DNA of 64,000 nucleotides from a virus: positions 124,001 through 188,000 of IMG/VR virus record IMGVR_UViG_3300036944_001289, one strand, 5' to 3'. Positions 32,364 through 41,420 of this stretch are shown piece by piece. The notes below the pieces were generated by a model that saw only the letters and a list, made by a program, of their open reading frames with translations, did no database searches and was not told where the DNA came from. A program made the translations under genes and the position numbers. Within the stretch, counting starts at the first letter, position 1. Each line of letters begins with the position of its first letter.

Positions 32364-34649
32364 TCACTTACGTTCGTTGTGTATACCTTCAGATACTGAT
32401 CGTTGTGACCCATCGTTTAATTCTTTAGCAGCAACTCTTACAGCATCATTAGTTGCGAGTAATGTGAGAGGTAAGTTTGCAAATGCATGAGAATGCGGAT
32501 AACATTCAATTATATTAGTACCCGTACTGGTATATTCCAATGTTGCAGGACTTCCGTTTATTTTAACATTTACTACTGTACCTGTAACAAATTTACCAAA
32601 TAGTGTAACTTGTTCAGTCACCTGATATTCCTTAGGTGCTGTTATATGCTGTATGTAAGTTTCACCTTCTACGTGTAGACCTCCACCAATAATAACATTA
32701 TTATTAACACCGAGACTTTCGTTTATTAGTACTTGTCTTTGATTTTTATTTCTTAATCTTAGGATTTCAGCAGATATGTTAATTGTTTTTGCATCTATAT
32801 TAATTTCATTAGATGATGCAATATTTACTTGCTCGCCTACTATATTAGTAACAGTGCCTGTTATGTTAGTTTGTCCAAGAGATTTAATATTGATGCCGCC
32901 AGCACCTACTAAAACGTTCATTCTATTACATGCTGTTATCGTATAATTACCACCTGGTAAGTCTTGCACGTGTACCAACTCTACTAATGGACTCTCTTTT
33001 TTGTTTACATATACACCAAAATCATCAACAAGTACTTCATTGCTTAACATTTTACCGATACCATCGTATCGTATACTACCGAAATCATTAAACGTTAAAC
33101 CTATAGTTTCAATTTTATGCTTGGCAATTTGCGATATCTCACTACCACCAACACCAAGTTGTTTTTCTATTTCTGTTAGCTGTTGTATATTAAGTTCTAT
33201 TAACTGGTTTAAAATATCTTTTTGATCTTCTACATCCCAATTACCACCTTGTGAAGATGTGCTCTTACCTACACCACCAGGTCCCCATTCAGTGTTAGAT
33301 TCAGCAAGATATCTTGAAGTAGGTGGTAATGATCTATCAACAGTAGAACCTAAATTATTATTAATATTATAAGCACCGTCAGATGATGCATTTGTTGTTG
33401 TGTTATATGTGTCAAATGATTGACTACCTGTAATAGTATCATACGTTACTGATCCATCTGTTACTGGATGTGCAGCAAAAGCACCTGATCTTGTTTGCAG
33501 TAAACTATTACGTTTTAGTCTTATATTACCGTCTGCATCTAAAACGTTATTATTATCCGTACGCTTAATTTCAAATAGTTGCTTATTTTCATGTATTATA
33601 GCATAAGTTAGTTTCCACTGATCAAATAGTTCACTATTTAATAACCCGACTTTTTTATACTTATCACGCATTACTATTTCATCTAAGCTCTTACCGGTAT
33701 ATACATTATTAAAACCTCTTACCGTTTCATACTGATCATTTAGTACTAGCTTTTGGCTATTCTTTGTAGCGAGCTCTATATTAGATTGATTATTAAATTC
33801 TTTAAACGACCCTGAAAAATGCGTAAACTTTAACTTCTCATTTAAGTCTGTATTAACAACCTCTATAGTACCACCTTTTTGATTTATAACAAATTTATTT
33901 CTGTACGTATCTACATTATTATTATATTCGGTTTGTATCTTATTTTCGAAACTACCAGGGTAATCTATACCACCATTTTCAGAATTAAAAATTCCCTGCC
34001 AATCTATATTACCGTATGTTGTGGCAAAATAAATAGGTGCTGTAGGGTTACCATCTCTGAAAAATACCCATACATGTGAACCTACACTTGGTATAGCGAA
34101 AGAGCCTTTTGCTTTATTAGAATATGATGAAGGTAAATACTCGTAAGATAAAGGATTAGGTCTATTAATATTATTTGAAGCAGAATCAAACGCGTCTTGA
34201 AGTCTATATGTTTGATCTTCGTAGAAAGCAGCAGGTTTCCCAGGTATATCTTTTGAGTCAATATCTGGCGATAGCTGATCTGCAAAATTAGAGTCCGAAG
34301 TAGTACCTACTTGCCTTGTATTATTATACCTACCACTAGTGTTCTCACCTACTAATGGGCATGCACATTCTGCCCAAGGTAATATACGTTTTAATTCTTC
34401 AGCAACGTTTATGATTGTAGAACTAGTCGAAGATTCACCACCTGTCTCTGTTTGTTGCTTTAATATCTGTGTTAGTACAGATTGTATATTATCACCTAAA
34501 AACTTAAATGATTTATTAGTTTTCTGTTGTATCCATCTTTCGTACACAGTAGGTGAAATATAAGGTATGAATACCTTAACTTTACCTGATTTGTCTGGAT
34601 CGTTATTTTGTATAACTATACCTACATGATTGCCGTAATATTTTTTCAT
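32364..34649 (-). CDS. Gp5-like baseplate hub/spike protein
   Basis: 761 aa. The N-terminus (GIVIQNNDPDKSGKVKVFIP) is the OB-fold start of gp5/VgrG-type spikes, and SVGSHVWVFFRDGNPTAPIY is its second conserved block. The C-terminal third has regular short beta repeats (V-N-I-A-S-S-N-E-I-N-I-D-A-K-T-I-N-I) typical of a triple beta-helix needle. No lysozyme domain like that of T4 gp5 is recognisable between them. It overlaps the upstream gene by 4 nt. Confidence 0.75.
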   Translation of the reverse strand: MKKYYGNHVGIVIQNNDPDKSGKVKVFIPYISPTVYERWIQQKTNKSFKFLGDNIQSVLTQILKQQTETGGESSTSSTIINVAEELKRILPWAECACPLVGENTSGRYNNTRQVGTTSDSNFADQLSPDIDSKDIPGKPAAFYEDQTYRLQDAFDSASNNINRPNPLSYEYLPSSYSNKAKGSFAIPSVGSHVWVFFRDGNPTAPIYFATTYGNIDWQGIFNSENGGIDYPGSFENKIQTEYNNNVDTYRNKFVINQKGGTIEVVNTDLNEKLKFTHFSGSFKEFNNQSNIELATKNSQKLVLNDQYETVRGFNNVYTGKSLDEIVMRDKYKKVGLLNSELFDQWKLTYAIIHENKQLFEIKRTDNNNVLDADGNIRLKRNSLLQTRSGAFAAHPVTDGSVTYDTITGSQSFDTYNTTTNASSDGAYNINNNLGSTVDRSLPPTSRYLAESNTEWGPGGVGKSTSSQGGNWDVEDQKDILNQLIELNIQQLTEIEKQLGVGGSEISQIAKHKIETIGLTFNDFGSIRYDGIGKMLSNEVLVDDFGVYVNKKESPLVELVHVQDLPGGNYTITACNRMNVLVGAGGINIKSLGQTNITGTVTNIVGEQVNIASSNEINIDAKTINISAEILRLRNKNQRQVLINESLGVNNNVIIGGGLHVEGETYIQHITAPKEYQVTEQVTLFGKFVTGTVVNVKINGSPATLEYTSTGTNIIECYPHSHAFANLPLTLLATNDAVRVAAKELNDGSQRSVSEGIHNERK

Positions 34650-35728
34650 ACCAATGAACCTTTAATTGTTTTAATTACTAATTTTTTTGGAGGTGTTTTA
34701 GCTTCACCTTCTTGTATTAAAGTAAGTCTTTCTCGTAGTGTTTTATTAATATTCTGTATATATGTTTCTGATGACATCGTACCGTTAGTTTTTTGAACTG
34801 CAAATTTAACTATCATACACTGTTTATTGTTTACATCGAGATTAAATTTTGTATTATCTAGATCTAATTCATTCTGAGTATATAATTTATCTAAACCGTT
34901 AACGTTTTCAACTAACGTGCTATACGTTCTCTTTATGATATTACCTGCAGTAATCTTATCGTCATCAATATATGGTTTAGCATTAGTAAATAAGAAAACC
35001 AAACCTGCTTGTATGTCCTTAAGCAACAGAGTACTTTCGTTATAAAGATTATCTGTATCTTTTTCAAATTTTTCGTCTTGAGGTGCTGATACAGTTTGCA
35101 AAGCGCTTAGAGATGTTGTTTGTGTATTTACTATTTGTTTATTACTTTGTGAATCAGAAGCTTTTGTTGTACCTTTACTTATAGTATCGCTTGTTATCTC
35201 TTGCGTTTTCTTATCTTTATATTCAGTATTTTCTGATACTTTTTTAATTTCACTGTTTGTTAAATTTTTAGTACTAGAAACGCTAGTAGACATAACTGAA
35301 GATTTTATAGCTGTAGTTTCTTGAGTCGATTGTAACGCTTCTGCAGTTGTTTCATCTTCGCAATCAAAAGCTGATTTCATATTTTGATACTGTTTGGATA
35401 TCTCATTTTTTGCAGATATAATACCATTTGCAATGCTTGTTTTGATTCCCTTTAAATCTTCAGGTATACCTGCTTTTAAATCAGTACCTAATCCCGATAC
35501 TAAACCACCTAGATTAGAGAGTTTACCTGTAGCATCATTTGCAAAATTACCTATTTGGTTTCCTACCTGCCTTGTAAGATCTCCAGCCATGTCACCAAAA
35601 CCTTCAGCAATTTTTTTTGCCTTTAATTTTGGTGATAAGCCTTCTAAGCTACTTGGTGTTAATTTCTTAAACTGTTCGTTTATGTTAGATAAGCCTGGTA
35701 AGTTGGATAACTTATTTTTACATGACAT
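34646..35728 (-). CDS. Baseplate-associated protein (hub partner candidate)
   Basis: 360 aa, coupled to the gp5-like gene by a 4-nt overlap. The N-terminal ~110 residues are Gly/Leu-rich amphipathic repeats (e.g. G-D-L-T-R-Q-V-G-N-Q-I-G-N-F), the centre (~125-210) is Ser/Thr/Lys-rich and probably disordered, and the C-terminal ~110 residues are a compact mixed domain. It may join the hub or tape-measure complex. Not recognised by family. A TTTAAATA variant octamer at 35734-35741 lies 5 nt upstream. Confidence 0.5.
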   Translation of the reverse strand: MSCKNKLSNLPGLSNINEQFKKLTPSSLEGLSPKLKAKKIAEGFGDMAGDLTRQVGNQIGNFANDATGKLSNLGGLVSGLGTDLKAGIPEDLKGIKTSIANGIISAKNEISKQYQNMKSAFDCEDETTAEALQSTQETTAIKSSVMSTSVSSTKNLTNSEIKKVSENTEYKDKKTQEITSDTISKGTTKASDSQSNKQIVNTQTTSLSALQTVSAPQDEKFEKDTDNLYNESTLLLKDIQAGLVFLFTNAKPYIDDDKITAGNIIKRTYSTLVENVNGLDKLYTQNELDLDNTKFNLDVNNKQCMIVKFAVQKTNGTMSSETYIQNINKTLRERLTLIQEGEAKTPPKKLVIKTIKGSLV

Positions 35729-35733
35729 ATCAA

Positions 35734-35741
35734 TATTTAAA
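35734..35741 (-). promoter_or_regulatory. Variant late promoter TTTAAATA (minus)
   Basis: One mismatch to the octamer; TTGAT separates it from ATG 35728. Confidence 0.4.
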
Positions 35742-35781
35742 GAAAATATTGATTTTTCAAATTTACATATATAATGAAACT

Positions 35782-36585
35782 ATGAATCATAAGATTTTAA
35801 TTTCACATGAATCACCTATATCAATACTGACCGACTCCCTTCAGTTTAACGATTATGATTACTGTCTAGTACATCTTTTAGAACAGAAACCTGAATATGC
35901 TGAGTTTTTTAAAAGGAGTAAAGCACTCAATCGTGAAATCCTACTAGATAATAGTATATTTGAATTAGGTACATCGTTCGAACCTTCTAAATTTGCTAAG
36001 TATGTAGAATCACTACAACCTAATTGGTATATAGTACCAGATGTTTTAGAAGATGGTTATGCTACGATAGAATCGTTCAATAAGTTTACGTCTACATACA
36101 AAGATCTACCTGGATTAAAAATAGGTGCAGTACAAGGTAAATGTTATGATGAATTAGTTGACTGTTATAAGTATATGTCGCAAAATGCTGACTATATTGC
36201 TATAAGTTTTGATTTTAGCTACTATATCGGTACAGGTATTGGTTTATCAAAATTAGATAGATGGTGTGATGGTAGAAAGCGATTTATTAAATCTTTGATA
36301 AATGATGGTGTATGGGATTGGAATAAACCACACCATTTACTAGGTTGTTCTTTAGCAAAAGAGTTTAGCTATTACGTGAATAATAACATCTATAATATTA
36401 GATCGATTGATACATCAAACCCTGTTGTAGCTGGTATCAAAGGCATGAGATATAATGGAGATTTAGGGTTAAATGATAAACCTTCGATTAAACTTGCTGA
36501 CTTAATTGACCACGAAGTAACAACTGATGAATTGGAAATTATTAATTATAATACACGTCAATTTAAAAACATATTAAAAAGATGA
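35782..36585 (+). CDS. dpdA: DpdA-like DNA guanine transglycosylase
   Basis: 267 aa from ATG 35782. It resembles the phage DpdA branch of the tRNA-guanine transglycosylase fold, which swaps guanine in DNA for a 7-deazaguanine base. Segments fitting the barrel are ILLDNSIFELG, YIVPDVLEDG, IGAVQGK, IAISFDFSYY, HLLGCSLAKEF and IRSIDTSNPVVAG; the Asp residues in D-N-S-I and S-I-D-T-S are candidate catalytic positions. The Cys3-His zinc site of TGT is absent. It overlaps a kinase gene that precedes queF. Confidence 0.75.
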   Translation: MNHKILISHESPISILTDSLQFNDYDYCLVHLLEQKPEYAEFFKRSKALNREILLDNSIFELGTSFEPSKFAKYVESLQPNWYIVPDVLEDGYATIESFNKFTSTYKDLPGLKIGAVQGKCYDELVDCYKYMSQNADYIAISFDFSYYIGTGIGLSKLDRWCDGRKRFIKSLINDGVWDWNKPHHLLGCSLAKEFSYYVNNNIYNIRSIDTSNPVVAGIKGMRYNGDLGLNDKPSIKLADLIDHEVTTDELEIINYNTRQFKNILKR

Positions 36586-37151
36586 TAATAACATTTACAG
36601 GTACACAATCAGTAGGTAAAAGTACTTTGCTTTCAGCTCTTCAAAAAGATGAAAGATATAAAGACTGGATGTTTGAACCGGAAATAACGCGTAGTCTAAA
36701 AGAGAAGTTTGGACTGAATATAAATGAATCAGGTGATTCAATAACGCAGTTATTCGTTCTAAATTCGCATTTAGAAAATGTAGTAAAACATAAGAACAAT
36801 AATGTTATTTTAGATAGATGTATAGTTGATGGGCTTGTATATACAACATATCAGTATATGACAGGTAAGATTCATACAGATGTATTTTTGCATGCAAAGT
36901 ATATGTTCGATCTTATTATAGATAAATATGATATAATATTTCATATTGAGCCTGAATTTCCTGTTGTTGATGATGGTGTAAGAAGTATAGATGAAAAGTT
37001 TAGAACAACTATAGCTTCATTGATAAACGAAGCCTTACAATCTAATAGTGTAGTTAGAACTAAGATAGTAAAGTTAACAGGTACTGTAGAAGAAAGATTG
37101 AAACAAATAGATATAGCTATTGAAAACTTAAAAGCACAAAATATAATATAA
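36582..37151 (+). CDS. P-loop kinase/ATPase between dpdA and queF
   Basis: 189 aa. Walker A is TGTQSVGKSTL (~5-15); VILDRCIVDGLVY (~77-89) supplies the D-R-C kinase element. It is related to the 13.3-kb gene and to NadR/AAA_28-type small-molecule kinases. Position in the dpdA-queF operon (4-nt overlap with dpdA; 2 nt before queF) suggests a role in nucleotide or modified-base metabolism, but no substrate can be read from the sequence. Confidence 0.65.
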   Translation: MIITFTGTQSVGKSTLLSALQKDERYKDWMFEPEITRSLKEKFGLNINESGDSITQLFVLNSHLENVVKHKNNNVILDRCIVDGLVYTTYQYMTGKIHTDVFLHAKYMFDLIIDKYDIIFHIEPEFPVVDDGVRSIDEKFRTTIASLINEALQSNSVVRTKIVKLTGTVEERLKQIDIAIENLKAQNII

Positions 37152-37153
37152 AC

Positions 37154-38074
37154 ATGGCACTTAAAAAACTCGACAATAAAAACATAAGCAAGCACCTTGG
37201 TAAGGTATCACAATACAAATCAACATATGATGCTTCTCTCTTGGTAAGAGAGCCAAGATCATCTAATAGAGTACATCTTAATATTAAAGATGATAACTTA
37301 CCCTTTGTAGGTTATGATACTTGGAATGCATATGAAGTTAGTGCATTAACAGATAGTGGTTTACCTGTTGCAGGTGTAGCTAAAATTGTTTACCCTGCTT
37401 CAAGCAAATATATCGTAGAATCAAAGTCTATTAAACTTTACTTTAATTCTTTTAATATGACTAAACTAGGGTTTCATAGCGATGCAGTTCTTGATAAAAT
37501 AGCAATTACTGCTTCAGAAGATCTCTCAAAACTACTCGAAACAGATGTACAAGTTTACGTACATTCGAATGCTGAAGTACTACGTCAACAAAGCACTGCA
37601 TATACCGAATGGAATCACAAAAAATACTCAACAATAGAGGATGAGTATAATGTTAATGATGTAACCTTTGAAATCTATAAGGAAACACCAGAACTACTAC
37701 AAGTAGTAGATAGTGTTAACGATACAGTTCACTATCATAGTGCTCTACTTAAGAGTAATTGTAGAGTAACATCACAACCAGACTGGGGTGATGTATATAT
37801 AACCATCACAAAAAAAGATAAAACTATTGACCCTATCTCTTTACTAAAGTATATAATATCATTTAGAGATGAGTGCCACTTTCATGAAGAGATATGTGAG
37901 ACAATTTATAAACGCATATATGATAAGCTAACACCTGATGAACTTACGGTAAGATGTTTGTATGCACGTAGGGGTGGTATTGATATAAACCCTGAGCGTG
38001 CAAATAAAGAGGTATTATTAAGTACTAATCTACAACTTAATTGTATACCACATATTAAAACACCTAAGCAATAA
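37154..38074 (+). CDS. queF: QueF-like preQ0 reductase
   Basis: 306 aa; E. coli-type two-domain QueF is about 282. It reduces the nitrile 7-cyano-7-deazaguanine (preQ0) to preQ1 with NADPH. Diagnostic parts: ESKSIKLYFNSFNMTK (QueF signature), LLKSNCRVTSQPDWGDV with the catalytic Cys and Asp (C-x6-D), ISFRDECHFHEEICETIY and YARRGGIDINPER. All key residues look intact. With dpdA it predicts preQ1 or a derivative in the phage DNA. Confidence 0.9.
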   Translation: MALKKLDNKNISKHLGKVSQYKSTYDASLLVREPRSSNRVHLNIKDDNLPFVGYDTWNAYEVSALTDSGLPVAGVAKIVYPASSKYIVESKSIKLYFNSFNMTKLGFHSDAVLDKIAITASEDLSKLLETDVQVYVHSNAEVLRQQSTAYTEWNHKKYSTIEDEYNVNDVTFEIYKETPELLQVVDSVNDTVHYHSALLKSNCRVTSQPDWGDVYITITKKDKTIDPISLLKYIISFRDECHFHEEICETIYKRIYDKLTPDELTVRCLYARRGGIDINPERANKEVLLSTNLQLNCIPHIKTPKQ

Positions 38075-38088
38075 TAACTAAATCAGTT

Positions 38089-38096
38089 AATAAATA
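38089..38096 (+). promoter_or_regulatory. Late promoter-like AATAAATA
   Basis: ATATT separates it from ATG 38102. Confidence 0.55.
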
Positions 38097-38101
38097 ATAT
38101 T

Positions 38102-38689
38102 ATGGCAGATACAAAATTAACAGAGTTAGACGCACTTTCATCAGTGCAAAGTACCGACTTACTGTACGTTGTTAGTCTACAAACTTTACCTTCAGGTGAA
38201 TCCAAGAAAATCACTGTCAATGATTTTCTTGGCAATCTTAGTGATTCTATAGAGACGAGTAGCACGATTACAGCAGCTTCTATATTAGCTAATACGGTAG
38301 CTGGTACTAACGTAAATGCAGTAGCATTTACGAGTAATACAATAAATACGTCTTACATAAATGCAACTTCTGGTAATTTTGATAGTATTACCTCAGGCTT
38401 CTTTCCATTAACGGCAGTTACATCTATAACTGCTGATAATACATATGATAACAGTAGAGTATATAATTTAAATACAAATTCTACTAATTTAAGTGTTATA
38501 CTACCATCAGAACTTTCTAACGGTTTTAATATGGGTATAACAAATATAGGTACAGGTACTATATACATATCATCAACACAAGTGCCAATGATTTGTGCAT
38601 TCTCCAATAGATGCTCCACACAATTCGGTAGCTTATTTATATATAAATCAAATAATATTCTTTTTGGTATAGGTGGCTTCGATCTATGA
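38102..38689 (+). CDS. Fibre-like structural protein
   Basis: 195 aa. The N-terminus KLTELDALSSVQSTDLLYVV followed by K-K-I-T-V-N-D-F-L is the module found at the start of many phage fibre and appendage proteins. A Thr/Asn/Ser-rich beta-repeat follows, then a hydrophobic C-terminal domain. It overlaps the next gene by 4 nt. Confidence 0.6.
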   Translation: MADTKLTELDALSSVQSTDLLYVVSLQTLPSGESKKITVNDFLGNLSDSIETSSTITAASILANTVAGTNVNAVAFTSNTINTSYINATSGNFDSITSGFFPLTAVTSITADNTYDNSRVYNLNTNSTNLSVILPSELSNGFNMGITNIGTGTIYISSTQVPMICAFSNRCSTQFGSLFIYKSNNILFGIGGFDL

Positions 38690-39489
38690 TACTTAAAGAT
38701 TTCATGATATTATGTTGCGCACAAACGTATGATTATGATGCGCTAAAATATATAAAAAGTGTTGAACAAGCAGATGGTCAACCACTGGAAACTATTGTAA
38801 AAGATGCAATACGAACTTTTATCTTTAATTGTAAACGCGATAACACTTGGCAATACATTAACAATTCATGTTTATTGTGTGGCCCACACACTATTCAAGG
38901 TGCTTTAGTACCACTAAAAGGTGCTGCACCTATAAGTTATAATTTTACCTCATCTAATTATGATAGAAAAACTGGATTAGAATCACCATCAACTTCTGTA
39001 AATGCTTATATCGATACAGGATTCGATTCAAAAAGCGTTGGATTAGATGATATACATATAGCAACATATGCTTCATCAATACCTTTCGGATCTTTTGGTA
39101 ATATAATGGGAGATATTACAGATTCAAATTCTAGAATGACATTATTTAGATCTACATTAGGTTTAGGTAGTTATTGCAGAGCTACCAACCCTGATGGATA
39201 TTTTTCTACTGGTTTTGATTACACTAATAATCTGCTGGGTATTACAAGAGCATCATCCACTACATTTAATATGAGAGCTACAAGCACCAATAATTCTTTT
39301 ACGCGTGGATCGAGAGCAACAACTACAGCAAGTAATATTTACGTATATACAAGAAATCTAGGCGGTGCTTCTAATACACCTATAGGTATGACAAGACTAC
39401 AATTTTATTCATGCGGTAGAAACGTAGATCTTCAAAAGATTGAAAATAGAATATCTCAATACGTATCAGCAGTTTCGTTATTACCATGA
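38686..39489 (+). CDS. Appendage/receptor-binding-like protein
   Basis: 267 aa. The C-terminal RLQFYSCGRNVDLQKIENRI and N-L-G-G-A-S-N-T-P-I-G resemble concanavalin-like domains in marine phage appendages. The N-terminal ~60 residues are helical. Grouped with the fibre gene (4-nt overlap) and a small partner, so a head or tail fibre complex is likely. Receptor unknown. Confidence 0.5.
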   Translation: MILKDFMILCCAQTYDYDALKYIKSVEQADGQPLETIVKDAIRTFIFNCKRDNTWQYINNSCLLCGPHTIQGALVPLKGAAPISYNFTSSNYDRKTGLESPSTSVNAYIDTGFDSKSVGLDDIHIATYASSIPFGSFGNIMGDITDSNSRMTLFRSTLGLGSYCRATNPDGYFSTGFDYTNNLLGITRASSTTFNMRATSTNNSFTRGSRATTTASNIYVYTRNLGGASNTPIGMTRLQFYSCGRNVDLQKIENRISQYVSAVSLLP

Positions 39490-39740
39490 CAACATATATC
39501 GACATAATGACAGCTACAGATTTAGAAAACTTTCGTTTTTTAATTTCTGATGAGTTAGGAAACGAAATTAATTTAGCACAACAAGGAAGTAATATGAAGA
39601 TTTCTCTCCATGAAATATCACCAGGTATACAATCTTTTACTTGTTATATTGTAAATGAAATAACAGAAACAGGTATATATAATCATTTATATAGCGTACT
39701 AAAAAATAAACTTTCAAGTATAGAAGTAGAACCTGTATAA
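39486..39740 (+). CDS. Small partner of the appendage gene
   Basis: 84 aa with a 4-nt overlap to the previous gene. It is beta-rich and acidic, resembling small fibre chaperones or accessory subunits by size and position only. Function unknown. Confidence 0.45.
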   Translation: MTTYIDIMTATDLENFRFLISDELGNEINLAQQGSNMKISLHEISPGIQSFTCYIVNEITETGIYNHLYSVLKNKLSSIEVEPV

Positions 39741-39763
39741 CTATTAAATCTAACCATTAGTTT

Positions 39764-39796
39764 AAAAAAGCAGCTTTTTATAGCTGCTTTTTTTTT
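39764..39796 (+). terminator. Terminator after the appendage operon
   Basis: AAAAAAGCAGCT and AGCTGCTTTTTT form a 12-bp stem with a 6-nt loop, followed by more T. Confidence 0.8.
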
Positions 39797-39820
39797 ATGT
39801 CTGTATTACAAATATAGACA

Positions 39821-39850
39821 TAAAAAAGAGCTGCTCTTTCGAGCAGCTCT
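39821..39850 (-). terminator. Terminator of the major capsid gene
   Basis: On the minus strand AGAGCTGCTC-GAAA-GAGCAGCTCT with a T-run after it; a 10-bp stem capped by a GNRA-type loop, 35 nt after the capsid stop. Confidence 0.8.
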
Positions 39851-39885
39851 GAAGTTGTTTATGATTCGTTGTACTAGCGTTAAGC

Positions 39886-41340
39886 TTAGAAGTAAACTGA
39901 CTGATTGCCAGGTGTGAATGCCTGACCGAGTCCGCTTACTATAATAACGTGGTAGTAGAGGTTTGCGCCGAAAATGTTGTCTACAACACCGTAACGGGTT
40001 AATAGACCAACACGTGGTGCAAAGTCGTTCTGACCAATGGTGCGTTGTACCATAACAGGTATGTATGGGCAGTAGATGATACCGGTATCGTAGAATTCTG
40101 GACCCTTGTAGCCAAGTAGTGCATATTCTGGACGATTTGTAGTATCAACGTATTGACCTTCTGTTCTGGTGTCTCTGTAAACCTGGAAACGACCACCAAG
40201 GCTACCTACCTTAGCAACACCGACTGGCTGTGTGTTAACATTGCCTTGAACTGGTACCCATTGGAATTCAGGTAGCATTTCAAGGATTGCGCAAACGCGA
40301 GGTGTTGCAACAATGAAGTTTGCAGCGCCACGACGATTACGTACAGCAATACGGTTAGCTTCGATAATTAGTCTTTGATAGAAGTCACGGTTACGTTCGA
40401 CCAACCAACGGCCATCTGCTGAAGCAGGAGACCAGATAGAATAACCAACGCCAGCACCTGCATTGAGGGCGACTTGGATCATTCTAATAATCATTTCACG
40501 GTCGATTTCGGCCTGAATTTCATAGCTCATAGCGTTTGTTAATTCAGTGTCGATATCAATACCGTTCATGTTCTTGAGGTCTTGCTCAAGCTCTACGGAC
40601 CAGCGGGCGCCTAAGCGTCTTGTACCAGCTTCAACAGCAGTCTTTTCAAATGAAACTTCAAATGTCGGAATGTTTTCCGAGATTTCAAAGCTTGATAGAA
40701 GAGCTGCTACACCGTTATTTTGACCGTTATTAATAAAATTAACGGGCAATGCAGAGCTACCAGAAAGGTAGGCTGCGGATGTACCGGTGTAAGCACTGTT
40801 AAGGTACTGATAGCCTGCTTCCTGACCAGCTGCAGAGGTAAGAATACCAGACTGACCGGCAGGAGCGTTGCCATTAGAACCTAAAGTGCTACCTGTGTAG
40901 CGATAACGAAGAGCGAATGCGAGACCTACTGGACCAGCCATTGGTTGAACGCCGACAATTTCGTTAGAGATAAGCTCTGGGAAAGTACGGCGGATCATGG
41001 GGATCAAGATTTTTGGAAGACGGTAGTCACCAGGTGCGTATGTATCTGTACCAGGTGTACCGGTAGAGTTCCATGAGTTCATACCTGCTGTGCCACCAAC
41101 TGCACCACCGAAACCGGCAGTATTAACTGTACCGGATGGGTTGTAGTTAGGACCAGCTTCGTTAACCATACACCATTGCTCTTGGTTTTCCAATAGCATT
41201 GCTGTATTTAAACGGGTGTGGTTGTCTTCAATCGGAGCAACGTTCTTAGAAGAGTAATCCAAAACTGGACCCCACTTCTCAAGAAGCGCCTTTGCTCTTG
41301 ATTCATTGATATATGCTTGTGTAGGACGAATAGTGTTCAT
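39886..41340 (-). CDS. Major capsid protein (gp23-like)
   Basis: 484 aa, near the T4 gp23 length (521). The N-terminal ~65 residues are helical and include ALLEKWGPVL, T-A-M-L-L-E and CMVNEAGPNY, so cleavage by the prohead protease is expected after V-N-E or a nearby (L/I)-x-E. The body has gp23-like blocks such as LPKILIPMIRRTFPELISN, ELEQDLKNMNGIDIDTE and RMIQVALNAG. Its codons look clearly richer in G+C than the neighbours', as expected for the most highly expressed gene. Confidence 0.9.
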   Translation of the reverse strand: MNTIRPTQAYINESRAKALLEKWGPVLDYSSKNVAPIEDNHTRLNTAMLLENQEQWCMVNEAGPNYNPSGTVNTAGFGGAVGGTAGMNSWNSTGTPGTDTYAPGDYRLPKILIPMIRRTFPELISNEIVGVQPMAGPVGLAFALRYRYTGSTLGSNGNAPAGQSGILTSAAGQEAGYQYLNSAYTGTSAAYLSGSSALPVNFINNGQNNGVAALLSSFEISENIPTFEVSFEKTAVEAGTRRLGARWSVELEQDLKNMNGIDIDTELTNAMSYEIQAEIDREMIIRMIQVALNAGAGVGYSIWSPASADGRWLVERNRDFYQRLIIEANRIAVRNRRGAANFIVATPRVCAILEMLPEFQWVPVQGNVNTQPVGVAKVGSLGGRFQVYRDTRTEGQYVDTTNRPEYALLGYKGPEFYDTGIIYCPYIPVMVQRTIGQNDFAPRVGLLTRYGVVDNIFGANLYYHVIIVSGLGQAFTPGNQSVYF

Positions 41341-41347
41341 CGATAAT

Positions 41348-41355
41348 TATTTATT
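41348..41355 (-). promoter_or_regulatory. Late promoter-like AATAAATA (minus), capsid gene
   Basis: Seven nucleotides before the capsid ATG at 41340. Confidence 0.6.
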
Positions 41356-41420
41356 CCTTTTTTCTTCGACCCCAGGGTTTTTTACCAGGTAACTCAGGAA
41401 AAAATAGCCTAATTCTTCTC

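Noticed and set aside
32364-34649. Internal lysozyme domain in the gp5-like protein
   Set aside because: No catalytic Glu-Asp-Thr pattern or T4-lysozyme-like segment could be found between the OB fold and the needle repeats.
35722-35781. Longer start for dpdA
   Set aside because: The extra 20 residues overlap the divergent gene's promoter/start and are Ile/Tyr-rich noise; ATG 35782 begins the conserved fold.
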